Source: Oligoflexia bacterium (GTDB lineage: Bacteria; Bdellovibrionota; UBA1018). From it: DNA of 34,905 bases. A model generated the notes under the pieces. The model searched no databases. It saw nothing but the letters and a program-made list of their open reading frames with translations, and was not told the DNA's origin. The translations under genes were made by a program, and so were the position numbers. Below are positions 26,843-34,872 of the stretch, piece by piece. Numbering within the stretch: position 1 is the first letter of the stretch; every line of letters starts with the position of its first letter. The stretch is taken from assembly GCA_903898645.1 (NCBI GenBank), contig CAIUGE010000020.1, positions 1 through 34,905 of the forward strand, read 5' to 3'.

Positions 26843-29800
26843 ATGTTTGAAAAATTCATCCAAAGACCCGTACTCACCATTGCAATCTCTATTGTCATCG
26901 TATTTATAGGACTGCTCTCGATCAAATCTCTTCCTATAGCTCAGTTTCCTGAAATTGCGCCTCCACGCATCATCGTATCCCTCGCATTTCCTGGGGCGAG
27001 CGGCTCCGTCTTGGTCGATTCGGCAATTATTCCGATTGAACAGGCAATTAATGGAGTCGAAGGGATGAGATACATTATCTCCGACTCTACAAGTGCAGGA
27101 GAAGCGACTATTCAGGTACTCTTTGAACCCGGAGTCAATCCGAATGATGCTATTGTGCGGGTCAAAAATCGCGTTGACCAGGTTATGAACCGACTCCCAC
27201 CCCTCGTGCAACTCGAAGGCGTGATCGTTCAGCCCGTGCAGCCAAGCATGCTGATGTACCTCAATCTTTACAGCACCGACAAGAATGCAGACGAAAAGTT
27301 TCTCTATAATTATACTAATGTACATCTTTTGCCCGAGCTCAAACGCATTACAGGGATCGGGCAAGCACGCATCTTAGGTTCACGGCAATATGCCATGAGA
27401 ATCTGGCTCAATCCTGACAGGATGCGAGCATACCAGGTTTCAACAGAAGATGTCATGAAAGCCATTGCTGACCAAAGCATTATTGGTCATCCAGGGCGCA
27501 TTGGCCAAAGCTCAGGCATTACTGCTCAATCCTTAGAATATGTCCTTGTATACCAGGGACGATTCAATAAGCCCGAGCAATACGAAAATGTAATTATTCG
27601 ATCAAAATCGGGAGGGAACACACTTTACCTCAAAGATATTGCTCGAATTGACCTCGGAAGTGAATTCTATGATATTTACTGCAACGTTGATGGCTATCCG
27701 GCTGCCGCAATCTTATTCAAACAAACCCAGGGAAGCAATGCAAGTGATGTCATCGAGCAGATCAAGAAAAAAATCGAGGAACTTCGGCCAAGCTTCCCTC
27801 CAGGGGTAGATTATAAAATCAGCTATGATGTTTCCTCTTTTCTCGAAGCATCTATCCACGAGGTCATCCATACCCTCGCTGAAGCATTCATCCTGGTATC
27901 TTTCGTTGTCTTTATTTTTCTTGGAGACTGGCGATTAACTCTTATTCCAACAATCGCGGTCCCCGTTTCTTTAATCGGCGCTTTTTTCTTTATGAATTGG
28001 TTCAATCTCAGCATTAATCTTATCACCTTATTTGCACTGGTCCTTGCCGTCGGGATTGTTGTCGATAATGCCATCGTTGTTGTCGAAGCCGTCCATGCAA
28101 AAATGGAAGAAAAACACCTCCCTCCTCATGCAGCCGTCCATGCAGTACTTGGGGAAATCAGCGGCGCCGTCATTGCTATCACCCTCCTTATGATTGCCGT
28201 CTTCGTCCCCATTGCCTTTATGCCAGGCCCCGTCGGTGTTTTCTACCGCCAATTTTCCATCACGATGGCAAGCTCCATTGTCCTATCAGGAATTGTCGCA
28301 CTCACTTTAACCCCGGTCCTTTGCATGCTCATACTGAAAGAGCACCGCCCAAATCCGCCAGCCTTTATTGCTCTTTTTAATAGGAGCTTTGAAAAGCTCT
28401 CTCATGCCTACATCTCCCTCCTTGAAAGGATAGTGCATAGAAGAGCGCTCACATGTGCAATTCTCATGTTTTTTGCAATGTGCGTCGCACTTCTTAACAA
28501 AATCGTTCCTCCTGGATTCATTCCCAATGAGGACCAAGGCATGATCTACGCTATCATTCAGACACCTCCTGGTTCGACGCTTGAGAAAACTAACGAAGTA
28601 GCAAGAAATCTTCAGGAAGTTGCAAAAAAAATTGAAGGCGTCGACTCTGTTGCTTCGCTAGCAGGCTATGAGATCCTCACTGAAGGTCGAGGATCCAATG
28701 CCGGCACCTGTCTCATCAGTCTTAAAAACTGGTCCCATCGAAAAAATTCCGTCCAAGATGTTATGAAGGAGCTTGAACAGGAAGCAAAGAATTTTGGTGC
28801 CGTCATAGAGTTTTTCGAACCCCCCGCAGTGCCTGGCTTTGGATCTGCAGGCGGTGTCTCTTTTCGCCTCTTAGACAAGACCGGAGAAATGAACTACAAA
28901 AAACTTGAACAGGTCAATACCGAGTTCATGACCAATCTCAAGAAGAAAAAAGAACTCACAGGACTTTTTACCTTCTATTCAGCTAACTTCCCCCAGTACG
29001 AACTCAAGCTCGATACTAAAGTCGCAATGCAAAAAGGCCTTTCAATCAAAAAGGCTATGGAAGATCTCAGCATCCTCATTGGCAGCACCTATGATCAGGG
29101 TTTTATTCGCTTCGGCCAATTTTTCAAAGTCTACGTTCAGTCACTTCCAGAATTCCGTCGCCTCCCCTCAGACATTTCGCACCTTTATACTAAAAACGAA
29201 AAAGGAGACATGGTCCCCTTCTCCTCATTTATTTCTATGGAACAGACGCAGGGGCCAAATGAAATCACCCGGTACAATGTCTACACATCAACGTCTATCA
29301 AAGCCGTACCAGCTTCCGGATACACGACAGGAGATGCAAACGAAGCGGTGAAAAAAGTCGCCCTCGAAACTTTACCGAAGGGGTACGATATTGCCTGGGA
29401 AGGCCTCTCCTATGACGAGGTACTTCGAGGAAATGAAGCAATTTACATTTTCCTGATCGTACTTGCCTTTGTGTATCTTGTTCTTGCTGCTCAGTATGAA
29501 AGCTTCATCCTGCCCTTTGCCGTCATTCTTTCGCTTCCCCCAGGGGTTGCTGGATCCTACGCACTGATCTACCGAGCAGGCCTTGCCAACGACATCTTCG
29601 CACAGGTGGGCCTTATTATGCTTGTGGGCCTTCTAGGCAAAAATGCGGTTCTTATTGTTGAGTTTGCTGTACAAAAAGAAAAACAAGGACTCAGCGTGCT
29701 GCAAGCTGCGATCGAAGGTGCCCGGGCAAGATTTCGACCTATTTTGATGACGTCATTTGCCTTCATTGCAGGCATTTTTCCATTTATCGTAGCTACAGGA

Positions 29801-29941
29801 CCTGGAGCAATCGCGAACCGTACCATCGGAGCTTCTGCACTCGGCGGAATGCTGTTTGGTACAGTTTTTGGCGTTATTATTGTTCCTGGACTATACTATA
29901 TCTTTGGGTCTTTGGCCCAAAGAAAGGAACACTCCCATTAA
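26843..29941 (+). CDS. RND multidrug efflux pump (AcrB/HAE-1 type)
   Basis: The proton-driven inner-membrane pump, 1032 residues with twelve predicted helices and two large periplasmic loops. It begins with FIQRPVLTIAISIVIVFIGL as in other HAE-1 pumps. In helix 4 the proton-relay pair is Asp408-Asn409 (GIVVDNAIVVVE), whereas AcrB has Asp-Asp. The helix-10 lysine (GLLGKNAVLIVEFA) and helix-11 arginine (RFRPILMTSFAF) are kept. The sequence around helices 4-6 (VEAVHAKMEEK, GPVGVFYRQFS) resembles pumps I associate with Bacteroidetes-like HAE-1 clades, which hints at transfer but is unproven. Substrates are unknown. Confidence 0.94.
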   Translation: MFEKFIQRPVLTIAISIVIVFIGLLSIKSLPIAQFPEIAPPRIIVSLAFPGASGSVLVDSAIIPIEQAINGVEGMRYIISDSTSAGEATIQVLFEPGVNPNDAIVRVKNRVDQVMNRLPPLVQLEGVIVQPVQPSMLMYLNLYSTDKNADEKFLYNYTNVHLLPELKRITGIGQARILGSRQYAMRIWLNPDRMRAYQVSTEDVMKAIADQSIIGHPGRIGQSSGITAQSLEYVLVYQGRFNKPEQYENVIIRSKSGGNTLYLKDIARIDLGSEFYDIYCNVDGYPAAAILFKQTQGSNASDVIEQIKKKIEELRPSFPPGVDYKISYDVSSFLEASIHEVIHTLAEAFILVSFVVFIFLGDWRLTLIPTIAVPVSLIGAFFFMNWFNLSINLITLFALVLAVGIVVDNAIVVVEAVHAKMEEKHLPPHAAVHAVLGEISGAVIAITLLMIAVFVPIAFMPGPVGVFYRQFSITMASSIVLSGIVALTLTPVLCMLILKEHRPNPPAFIALFNRSFEKLSHAYISLLERIVHRRALTCAILMFFAMCVALLNKIVPPGFIPNEDQGMIYAIIQTPPGSTLEKTNEVARNLQEVAKKIEGVDSVASLAGYEILTEGRGSNAGTCLISLKNWSHRKNSVQDVMKELEQEAKNFGAVIEFFEPPAVPGFGSAGGVSFRLLDKTGEMNYKKLEQVNTEFMTNLKKKKELTGLFTFYSANFPQYELKLDTKVAMQKGLSIKKAMEDLSILIGSTYDQGFIRFGQFFKVYVQSLPEFRRLPSDISHLYTKNEKGDMVPFSSFISMEQTQGPNEITRYNVYTSTSIKAVPASGYTTGDANEAVKKVALETLPKGYDIAWEGLSYDEVLRGNEAIYIFLIVLAFVYLVLAAQYESFILPFAVILSLPPGVAGSYALIYRAGLANDIFAQVGLIMLVGLLGKNAVLIVEFAVQKEKQGLSVLQAAIEGARARFRPILMTSFAFIAGIFPFIVATGPGAIANRTIGASALGGMLFGTVFGVIIVPGLYYIFGSLAQRKEHSH

Positions 29942-31349
29942 AGAAAAAATATTTTTTTATTCCTACCTTGTTTTGACAAGCTGCGTTCCATCAGTCCTGG
30001 TTGTCAAGCATGATGTCTTGCCAATTCCAAAAACATTTCCTGATTCAGCTACATCTCCAAGCAACCTAACGCACTGGAAGGATTTCTTCCAAGATCCCCT
30101 TTTAACTGCTCTCATTGAAGAAGGCCTAGGCAACAACCAAGAACTCCACATCCTTGAGCAGGAGATTGAAATTGCCAATAACGAAGTGCTTTCACGAGAG
30201 GGGGAATATATTCCAAAAGTAGGCGTCCAAGGCGGTTATGGCTTAGAAAAAAAAGCGAAATTTACAAGCCAAGGAGCAAGTGATGCCGCAAACGAACTTC
30301 CCGACCCTCTCCAAATCGGCAGACTTGGTCTCTCTACAACCTGGGAAATCGATGTCTGGAAAAAACTTCGCAACGCAAGCAAGGCTGCTTATTACAATTA
30401 CCTATCCTCCATTGAAGGCAAAAGATTTCTTGTCACACATTTAGTAGCCGAAGTCGCCAACACGTATTTCGAGCTCCTCGCTCTTGATAATCAGCTTGAA
30501 GTCATCATTACCTATGTTGATGTCTTAAAACAGATCAAAACCATGGTCATGGTCCAACAAAGCGCGGCAAAAGCAACTTCCCTTGGAGTCGTCAGGTTTG
30601 AAGCAGAAGTGCTCAAGAATCAAAGCCGCCAGATTCAACTACGACAGCAGATCCTGATGACCCAAAATAAGCTCAACACTTTAGTAGGCCGTTTTCCACA
30701 ACAACTAGAGAGGGATTCAAAGCAATTTTTGAACAGAATGCTCGCAAAGGTCGACACAGGAATCCCTTCAAGTCTTCTTGATAATCGACCTGACATGAAA
30801 GCTGCCTCATTCAACCTCGAAGCCTCAAAGCTGAGTGTAGAGTCGGCGAAAGCACAATTTTATCCTTCACTGAGCATTGAGGCAGGACTAGGATTTGAGT
30901 CTTTTAATACCAAACACCTTCTTGACGTTCCAGAATCGATCTTTTACGGCCTGGTCGGTAAACTCAGCGCCCCTTTACTGAACAGGAAGGCCATCAAAGC
31001 TGCGTATTTTTCTGCCAACAATAAACAGATCCAAGCCGTTTATCGGTACGAACAAACGCTGGTGAGTGCCTATACTGAGGTCCTCAACCAGCTGAACATG
31101 ATTGAAAATCTTAATCAGATGTACAAGCTCAAATCACAACAGGTCGATGTACTGAGTGAAGCTATTACTATTTCCAACATGCTATTTCAAGCAGCACGGG
31201 TGGATTACGTTGAAACTCTCCTGACGCAAAGGGATGCGCTCGAAGCGCAGACTGAGGCAATAGAAGTCAAAAAGCAGCAACTCAGTGCCTATGTCAACCT
31301 CTACAAGGCTCTCGGCGGCGGCTGGCATGACGTCAACAAGACACTATAA
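29937..31349 (+). CDS. TolC/OprM-type outer-membrane lipoprotein (exporter 2)
   Basis: The outer-membrane channel of the RND pump, 470 residues. The best start is an ATT at 29937, with AAGGA eight bases upstream. It gives a short lipoprotein signal peptide ending in the lipobox LTSC. There is no in-frame ATG or GTG near this position. A TTG at 29904 would give a longer, less convincing leader with no good binding site. The ATT overlaps the pump-gene stop (ATTAA), mirroring the ATGA overlaps elsewhere in the window. The body has NLTHWKDFFQDPLLTALIEEGL, typical of OprM-type channels, LSTTWEIDVWKKLR, and the second repeat with FQAARVDYVETLLTQRDALEAQ. Confidence 0.88.
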   Translation: MKEKIFFYSYLVLTSCVPSVLVVKHDVLPIPKTFPDSATSPSNLTHWKDFFQDPLLTALIEEGLGNNQELHILEQEIEIANNEVLSREGEYIPKVGVQGGYGLEKKAKFTSQGASDAANELPDPLQIGRLGLSTTWEIDVWKKLRNASKAAYYNYLSSIEGKRFLVTHLVAEVANTYFELLALDNQLEVIITYVDVLKQIKTMVMVQQSAAKATSLGVVRFEAEVLKNQSRQIQLRQQILMTQNKLNTLVGRFPQQLERDSKQFLNRMLAKVDTGIPSSLLDNRPDMKAASFNLEASKLSVESAKAQFYPSLSIEAGLGFESFNTKHLLDVPESIFYGLVGKLSAPLLNRKAIKAAYFSANNKQIQAVYRYEQTLVSAYTEVLNQLNMIENLNQMYKLKSQQVDVLSEAITISNMLFQAARVDYVETLLTQRDALEAQTEAIEVKKQQLSAYVNLYKALGGGWHDVNKTL

Positions 31350-31372
31350 AATTACTACCAAGCACATGAATC

Positions 31373-32899
31373 ATGCGACTTGTTGACATTACGCACAGCA
31401 GGCGCTACAATTATATGATGATTTTTTGTATCTTTTTTGCACTCAGTACGCATGCGGCGCCACCTACTCCCCAAGCAGAAAAAATGTACAGTCACATTAT
31501 CTCTTCTTTCAAAGACCGCATAAGATTTCATCGTATTATTGCAAAATTCTTGGGCGAATCAGACACCACCGAAGGAGATAAATCATCGTTTTTTACTGAT
31601 TATTATGGGATAGAACTAGCCTTTGACGATTCTCAGGCGTCCATCTACTTCAAGACCATACATGCAAATTATGCGTCTTTTTATGAGTCTCTGATACGTT
31701 TCCTAGAGCCAGCAGAAGCGAACCATGACTATACATTACTGACTCAATTCCTTCAAGGAAGATATGAAAAACTGAACTCTGATGAAATGGAATTCCAAAA
31801 AGACATCAATCTTCAAACAAAAATCAACCTGACCTACGGATTCGTCTTATTTCTCACCCATATTAGTGACCAATACAACACGGTATTCGAACGCCTTATA
31901 GCGCCTCACGAAAGGTGGCTAGCAGAACAAAAAGACACCTCTTATACGCAAAAAAGAGACGCTAGACACGAGCACATGAAAGATTCTCAAATAGATGAGC
32001 TCGATTTCGTGAATAACAAAATAAAAAAAATAGAAAAATTCATTGACCCCTGGTGGGCGCTCAGTGAAAAATTCTTGCAATTCAAAAACAAAAAAGACAC
32101 CTGCTACTTCGATGCATCAAAAGTCACATGTCTCTTTCAAGAAAGATACACTCAAATAAGTGGATTAATTGGAAGATTTTTAACCAAGAAGAGCAAAAAC
32201 CCAGAGAAAAAAATCCTGAACGATCTTCTTTCAAAAGTACTCTTAAAATACGAAAATCTTTATAATTATCTCAAACAAGCAAATCAATTGCGCATAGAAG
32301 CATCCAAACGCCGACCAAGAACCCCCGATGCCGTATTGTTCCCTTATGCAGATGGCCTCGAACTCCTCCAACTTGATATAGTGCCAAAACTTAAAGAGTT
32401 GGAAGATGACTATAAAGCGAGCAAAAAAATCATCGAAGACTTTCGCGAGTCTGAAAAAACCACAAAGACCGAAGCACTAGAAAACCCTGCCGCTTCGTCT
32501 GACGAGGATGCAGACGCCGTACCCTCGTCAGACGAAGACGACACTCCTGCTACCACGCTCCCTGAATCTACTGATGATGAAACCGCCGTTACAAGCCCCT
32601 CTGAGCATCTACACTTAGGCAGCCAACGCGCAAAACAGATACAAAAAATATTTGATAATCAGACATCTATATCGTTTGAAGAAATAACAAGTCTTATCCA
32701 TGGACTTGGTGGAATGGTAAAGATAACCAGAGGATCACACGGCTTTATTCGTTTTAATGGCACTAATCCTTCTGGCGAAAAAGCACAAACCCCCATCTGC
32801 CATCATCACGGTCGAGACAATATCAGAACACCGAAATACATGATTCGACTTATTCAAGGGGTACTGCGCGCAGCAGGGTTCGCGCCTGACGAATCATAA
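31373..32899 (+). CDS. Exported protein with C-terminal HicA-like domain
   Basis: A 508-residue protein of unknown function. It has a signal peptide (MMIFCIFFALSTHAA), a mostly helical, charged N-terminal region to about residue 375, an acidic low-complexity linker with a repeated SSDED motif (about 376-412), and a C-terminal domain from about 421 that matches the HicA mRNA-interferase fold. That domain runs EITSLIHGLGG, the catalytic-type RGSHGFIRF with His456, a His-rich strand (HHHGRDN), and the terminal helix LIQGVLRAAGF. HicA proteins are normally small cytosolic toxins paired with HicB; here the domain is fused to an export signal and no HicB gene is adjacent. The start is ATG 31373 or, if the consensus promoter at 31383 is real, ATG 31415 or 31418. 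An effector or a repurposed RNA-binding domain are both possible. Confidence 0.78.
   Translation: MRLVDITHSRRYNYMMIFCIFFALSTHAAPPTPQAEKMYSHIISSFKDRIRFHRIIAKFLGESDTTEGDKSSFFTDYYGIELAFDDSQASIYFKTIHANYASFYESLIRFLEPAEANHDYTLLTQFLQGRYEKLNSDEMEFQKDINLQTKINLTYGFVLFLTHISDQYNTVFERLIAPHERWLAEQKDTSYTQKRDARHEHMKDSQIDELDFVNNKIKKIEKFIDPWWALSEKFLQFKNKKDTCYFDASKVTCLFQERYTQISGLIGRFLTKKSKNPEKKILNDLLSKVLLKYENLYNYLKQANQLRIEASKRRPRTPDAVLFPYADGLELLQLDIVPKLKELEDDYKASKKIIEDFRESEKTTKTEALENPAASSDEDADAVPSSDEDDTPATTLPESTDDETAVTSPSEHLHLGSQRAKQIQKIFDNQTSISFEEITSLIHGLGGMVKITRGSHGFIRFNGTNPSGEKAQTPICHHHGRDNIRTPKYMIRLIQGVLRAAGFAPDES
31383..31411 (+). promoter_or_regulatory. Near-consensus sigma70 promoter inside the start of the HicA-domain gene
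   Basis: TTGACA at 31383-31388 and TACAAT at 31406-31411 are separated by exactly 17 bases. Initiation about seven bases downstream falls at A31418, the first base of an in-frame ATG that opens directly into the hydrophobic signal-peptide core. If it is active, the mRNA is leaderless or starts within a few bases of the start codon. Confidence 0.6.
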
Positions 32900-33073
32900 A
32901 TACAATCTTGCAATACCATACTGGTTCTTTCTGAGGACTGACGGGTATCCATACTATAAAATTATCGACTCTTTCAAAGAAAGACATCTAGCAATTAACT
33001 GATCACATCAAGAGCCAAGAAAAATTATACTTTTTCTCTGATTATTCCTGGCTGTAATCGTTCATATGCATTT
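32900..33073. other. Convergent spacer
   Basis: This spacer separates two genes that end toward each other. A small hairpin (TCTTTC / GAAAGA) lies at 32970-32984 without a following T-run. No gene is seen. T-rich and A-rich runs around 33020-33035 could help end transcription in either direction, but no clear intrinsic terminator is formed. Confidence 0.35.
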
Positions 33074-34789
33074 CTATAGTATTTTATAAGAAAAAACCTC
33101 CATAGCGCGAGCAGCACCACATTTGTAACCGTTAGCACGCATAGCAGCTGGCAACAAATCAGCACATGCACGAGCAGCATCACAAGCAGCAGCACGAGCA
33201 TAAGTAATATCAATAGTAGCAGTTACACGTGCCTTGTCAGAGGCAGTAGCATCATCCGCGACAGCAGCACGAGCATAAGCACGAGCGGCGCTAGCAACGT
33301 TAAAAGCAGCACGAGAAAAAGCAGAAACAGCGCCAGCAATAAGAGGCACTCTGCTGCTGGCATTAGCAGTAGCACGAGCAACAACGAACATATGAGCAGC
33401 AGAAACAGCAGCATCAGCTGCAGCAATAGTATCAATAGTAGCTCCAGCACGTACAGCAGCGTCCGCAGCAGCCTGAACACCACTAGTGGCATATTCATGT
33501 GCAGCCAGGACAGCAGTAGTTACAGGAGAACACGCAGGAGCACAAGAACGACCAACAGACCACAGCATAGACTCAGCACCTGCATGACGAGCGTATTCAG
33601 CAATAATATGAGCACGCTCACTACTAGGAGCATAATATATATAAGCGCAATAATCATCGGCAGCGTCGGCAGCAGTAGGATCAACGCTTCTAGTAACGGC
33701 ACAAATCGCATAAGTAGAAGCAGTTCCGCGGATAGCCTCATACACATCAAACACACGACCATTGCTAACTTTTTCTATAAAAAAATTAATCCATATAGAA
33801 TATGTATTGATCTCATTAATCTTCTCGATAGTAATAGGCTCTGATGCGCGGCTCTCGAAAAATAGAGCGCTAGCGTTAAGAGCACGAGCAGCAGCAATAG
33901 CCTCAGTACGAGAATCCTCAGCAGCAGCAGCATCATCACTAACAGCATTAACCACATTATCATCAGCACCGTAATAAGCAGCACGCTCGATAACACAATC
34001 AGATAGAGCAGCAGCAGTCCGAAAACGATCATATGAAAGAGCAGCAGCAGTCCGAAAAGCCGAAACACGCTCAGCAGCCCCAATAGCCTTGTCAGCAGCG
34101 GTACGAGCTCCGATAGCAGCATTCACAGCAACAGCGACTGCACAAGATGCATCCTCAGCTTCAGAAGCAGCAGCAACAGCACGATCTGCATCGCCCTTAG
34201 CATCACGAACACGGGCAATAACTGAACAAAAAGCAGCAGCGCGATCTTTATCAGTAGTAGCGATAGCAACATCATGAACTGAAGCACGAGCATCAATAGC
34301 TTTATAAACAGCAATAGCCGCATACACAGAGGCATCTGCAGTCCCCAAGGGAAGAGTGGCGGCAAAAGGTGATTCAGGATAATGAGTCGTAGCATCAAAA
34401 CAATCAAGAGCCAAAATCGCAGCATAGGTAGCAGCCACAACGGCACGAGTAGCAGCGACATGAGTATCAGCAGCGGCAACTGCTTCAGACGCACAAGCAG
34501 CAGCATCCGTCGCAGCACGCCTGGAACCATCCAAAACATCGAGGGCAATCTTATGAATGATGCGAGCAGCATCACGCACACTGGGTGCTTCTTTGGCAGC
34601 AGCAACAGTACAATCAGCAATATGAGCAGCACGTTCATCAAAACGATAACTATCAGTAATCATAGACTCAGCAGAGTCTGCACGAAGCATAACAGCGGCA
34701 ACACCGTCTTTAGCATGTGCTACAAAAACAGCAGTCCACACAGATCGCATGTTATCGCGAAGAATATCTTCAAGAGGAGGATGTCCCAA
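33074..34789 (-). CDS. Large alanine-rich protein, unrecognised
   Basis: The open frame encodes 571 residues, with alanine by far the most common and mostly coded by GCT. Asp, Glu and Arg are spaced between Ala pairs (AAxDAAxxA patterns), as expected of a stack or bundle of short helices. A less Ala-rich middle (about residues 310-350: TIEKINEINTYSIWINFFIEK and neighbours) separates two Ala-rich halves. An 11-residue tandem copy, FRTAAALSYDR then FRTAAALSDCV, shows recent duplication. There is no signal peptide. The start is TTG at 34789 or the ATG at 34750; neither has a clear binding site. Long open frames in the other phases are Leu- or Ser-rich shadows of the GCT repeats. No family is recognised. 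Confidence 0.65.
   Translation of the reverse strand: MGHPPLEDILRDNMRSVWTAVFVAHAKDGVAAVMLRADSAESMITDSYRFDERAAHIADCTVAAAKEAPSVRDAARIIHKIALDVLDGSRRAATDAAACASEAVAAADTHVAATRAVVAATYAAILALDCFDATTHYPESPFAATLPLGTADASVYAAIAVYKAIDARASVHDVAIATTDKDRAAAFCSVIARVRDAKGDADRAVAAASEAEDASCAVAVAVNAAIGARTAADKAIGAAERVSAFRTAAALSYDRFRTAAALSDCVIERAAYYGADDNVVNAVSDDAAAAEDSRTEAIAAARALNASALFFESRASEPITIEKINEINTYSIWINFFIEKVSNGRVFDVYEAIRGTASTYAICAVTRSVDPTAADAADDYCAYIYYAPSSERAHIIAEYARHAGAESMLWSVGRSCAPACSPVTTAVLAAHEYATSGVQAAADAAVRAGATIDTIAAADAAVSAAHMFVVARATANASSRVPLIAGAVSAFSRAAFNVASAARAYARAAVADDATASDKARVTATIDITYARAAACDAARACADLLPAAMRANGYKCGAARAMEVFSYKIL
34006..34058 (-). repeat. 33-base tandem duplication inside the alanine-rich gene
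   Basis: Two copies of a 20-base identical core (34006-34025 and 34039-34058) lie 33 bases apart, in frame, and give the duplicated FRTAAALS peptide. The rest of the 33-base unit has diverged. Confidence 0.8.
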
Positions 34790-34815
34790 ATCTAGTTGAA
34801 GCTAAAGTTTGAAAA

Positions 34816-34869
34816 GTAGCTCCCCCTGGAGTATTCCAGGTTTGATAGTAAATCAAAAAAAGGAGCTAC
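34816..34869 (+). promoter_or_regulatory. Nested hairpin that masks a ribosome binding site
   Basis: An outer 8-bp stem (GTAGCTCC at 34816-34823, GGAGCTAC at 34862-34869) encloses two perfect hairpins: CCTGGA / TCCAGG (34825-34840) and TTTGAT / ATCAAA (34841-34857). The right arm of the outer stem includes the AGGAG that serves the ATG at 34873, so the folded form would hide it. The fold resembles a three-way junction. It may control translation of the following gene, or be the end of a mobile element. Confidence 0.65.
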
Positions 34870-34872
34870 AAG

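Noticed and set aside
33392-33844. Serine-rich open frame on the + strand, and leucine-rich open frames on the - strand, in 33000-34800
   Set aside because: They are the other reading phases of the GCT/AGC-rich alanine gene; their one-residue compositions follow from the repeat triplets.
33100-34700. Possible CRISPR array or microsatellite because of the recurring AGCAGC units
   Set aside because: There are no constant repeats with unique spacers of regular length. The units are codon-scale repeats inside an open frame.
34816-34869. Integron attC site or tRNA-like fold
   Set aside because: No attC core sites or tRNA-conserved loops are present; the pairings fit a simple nested hairpin around a ribosome binding site better.
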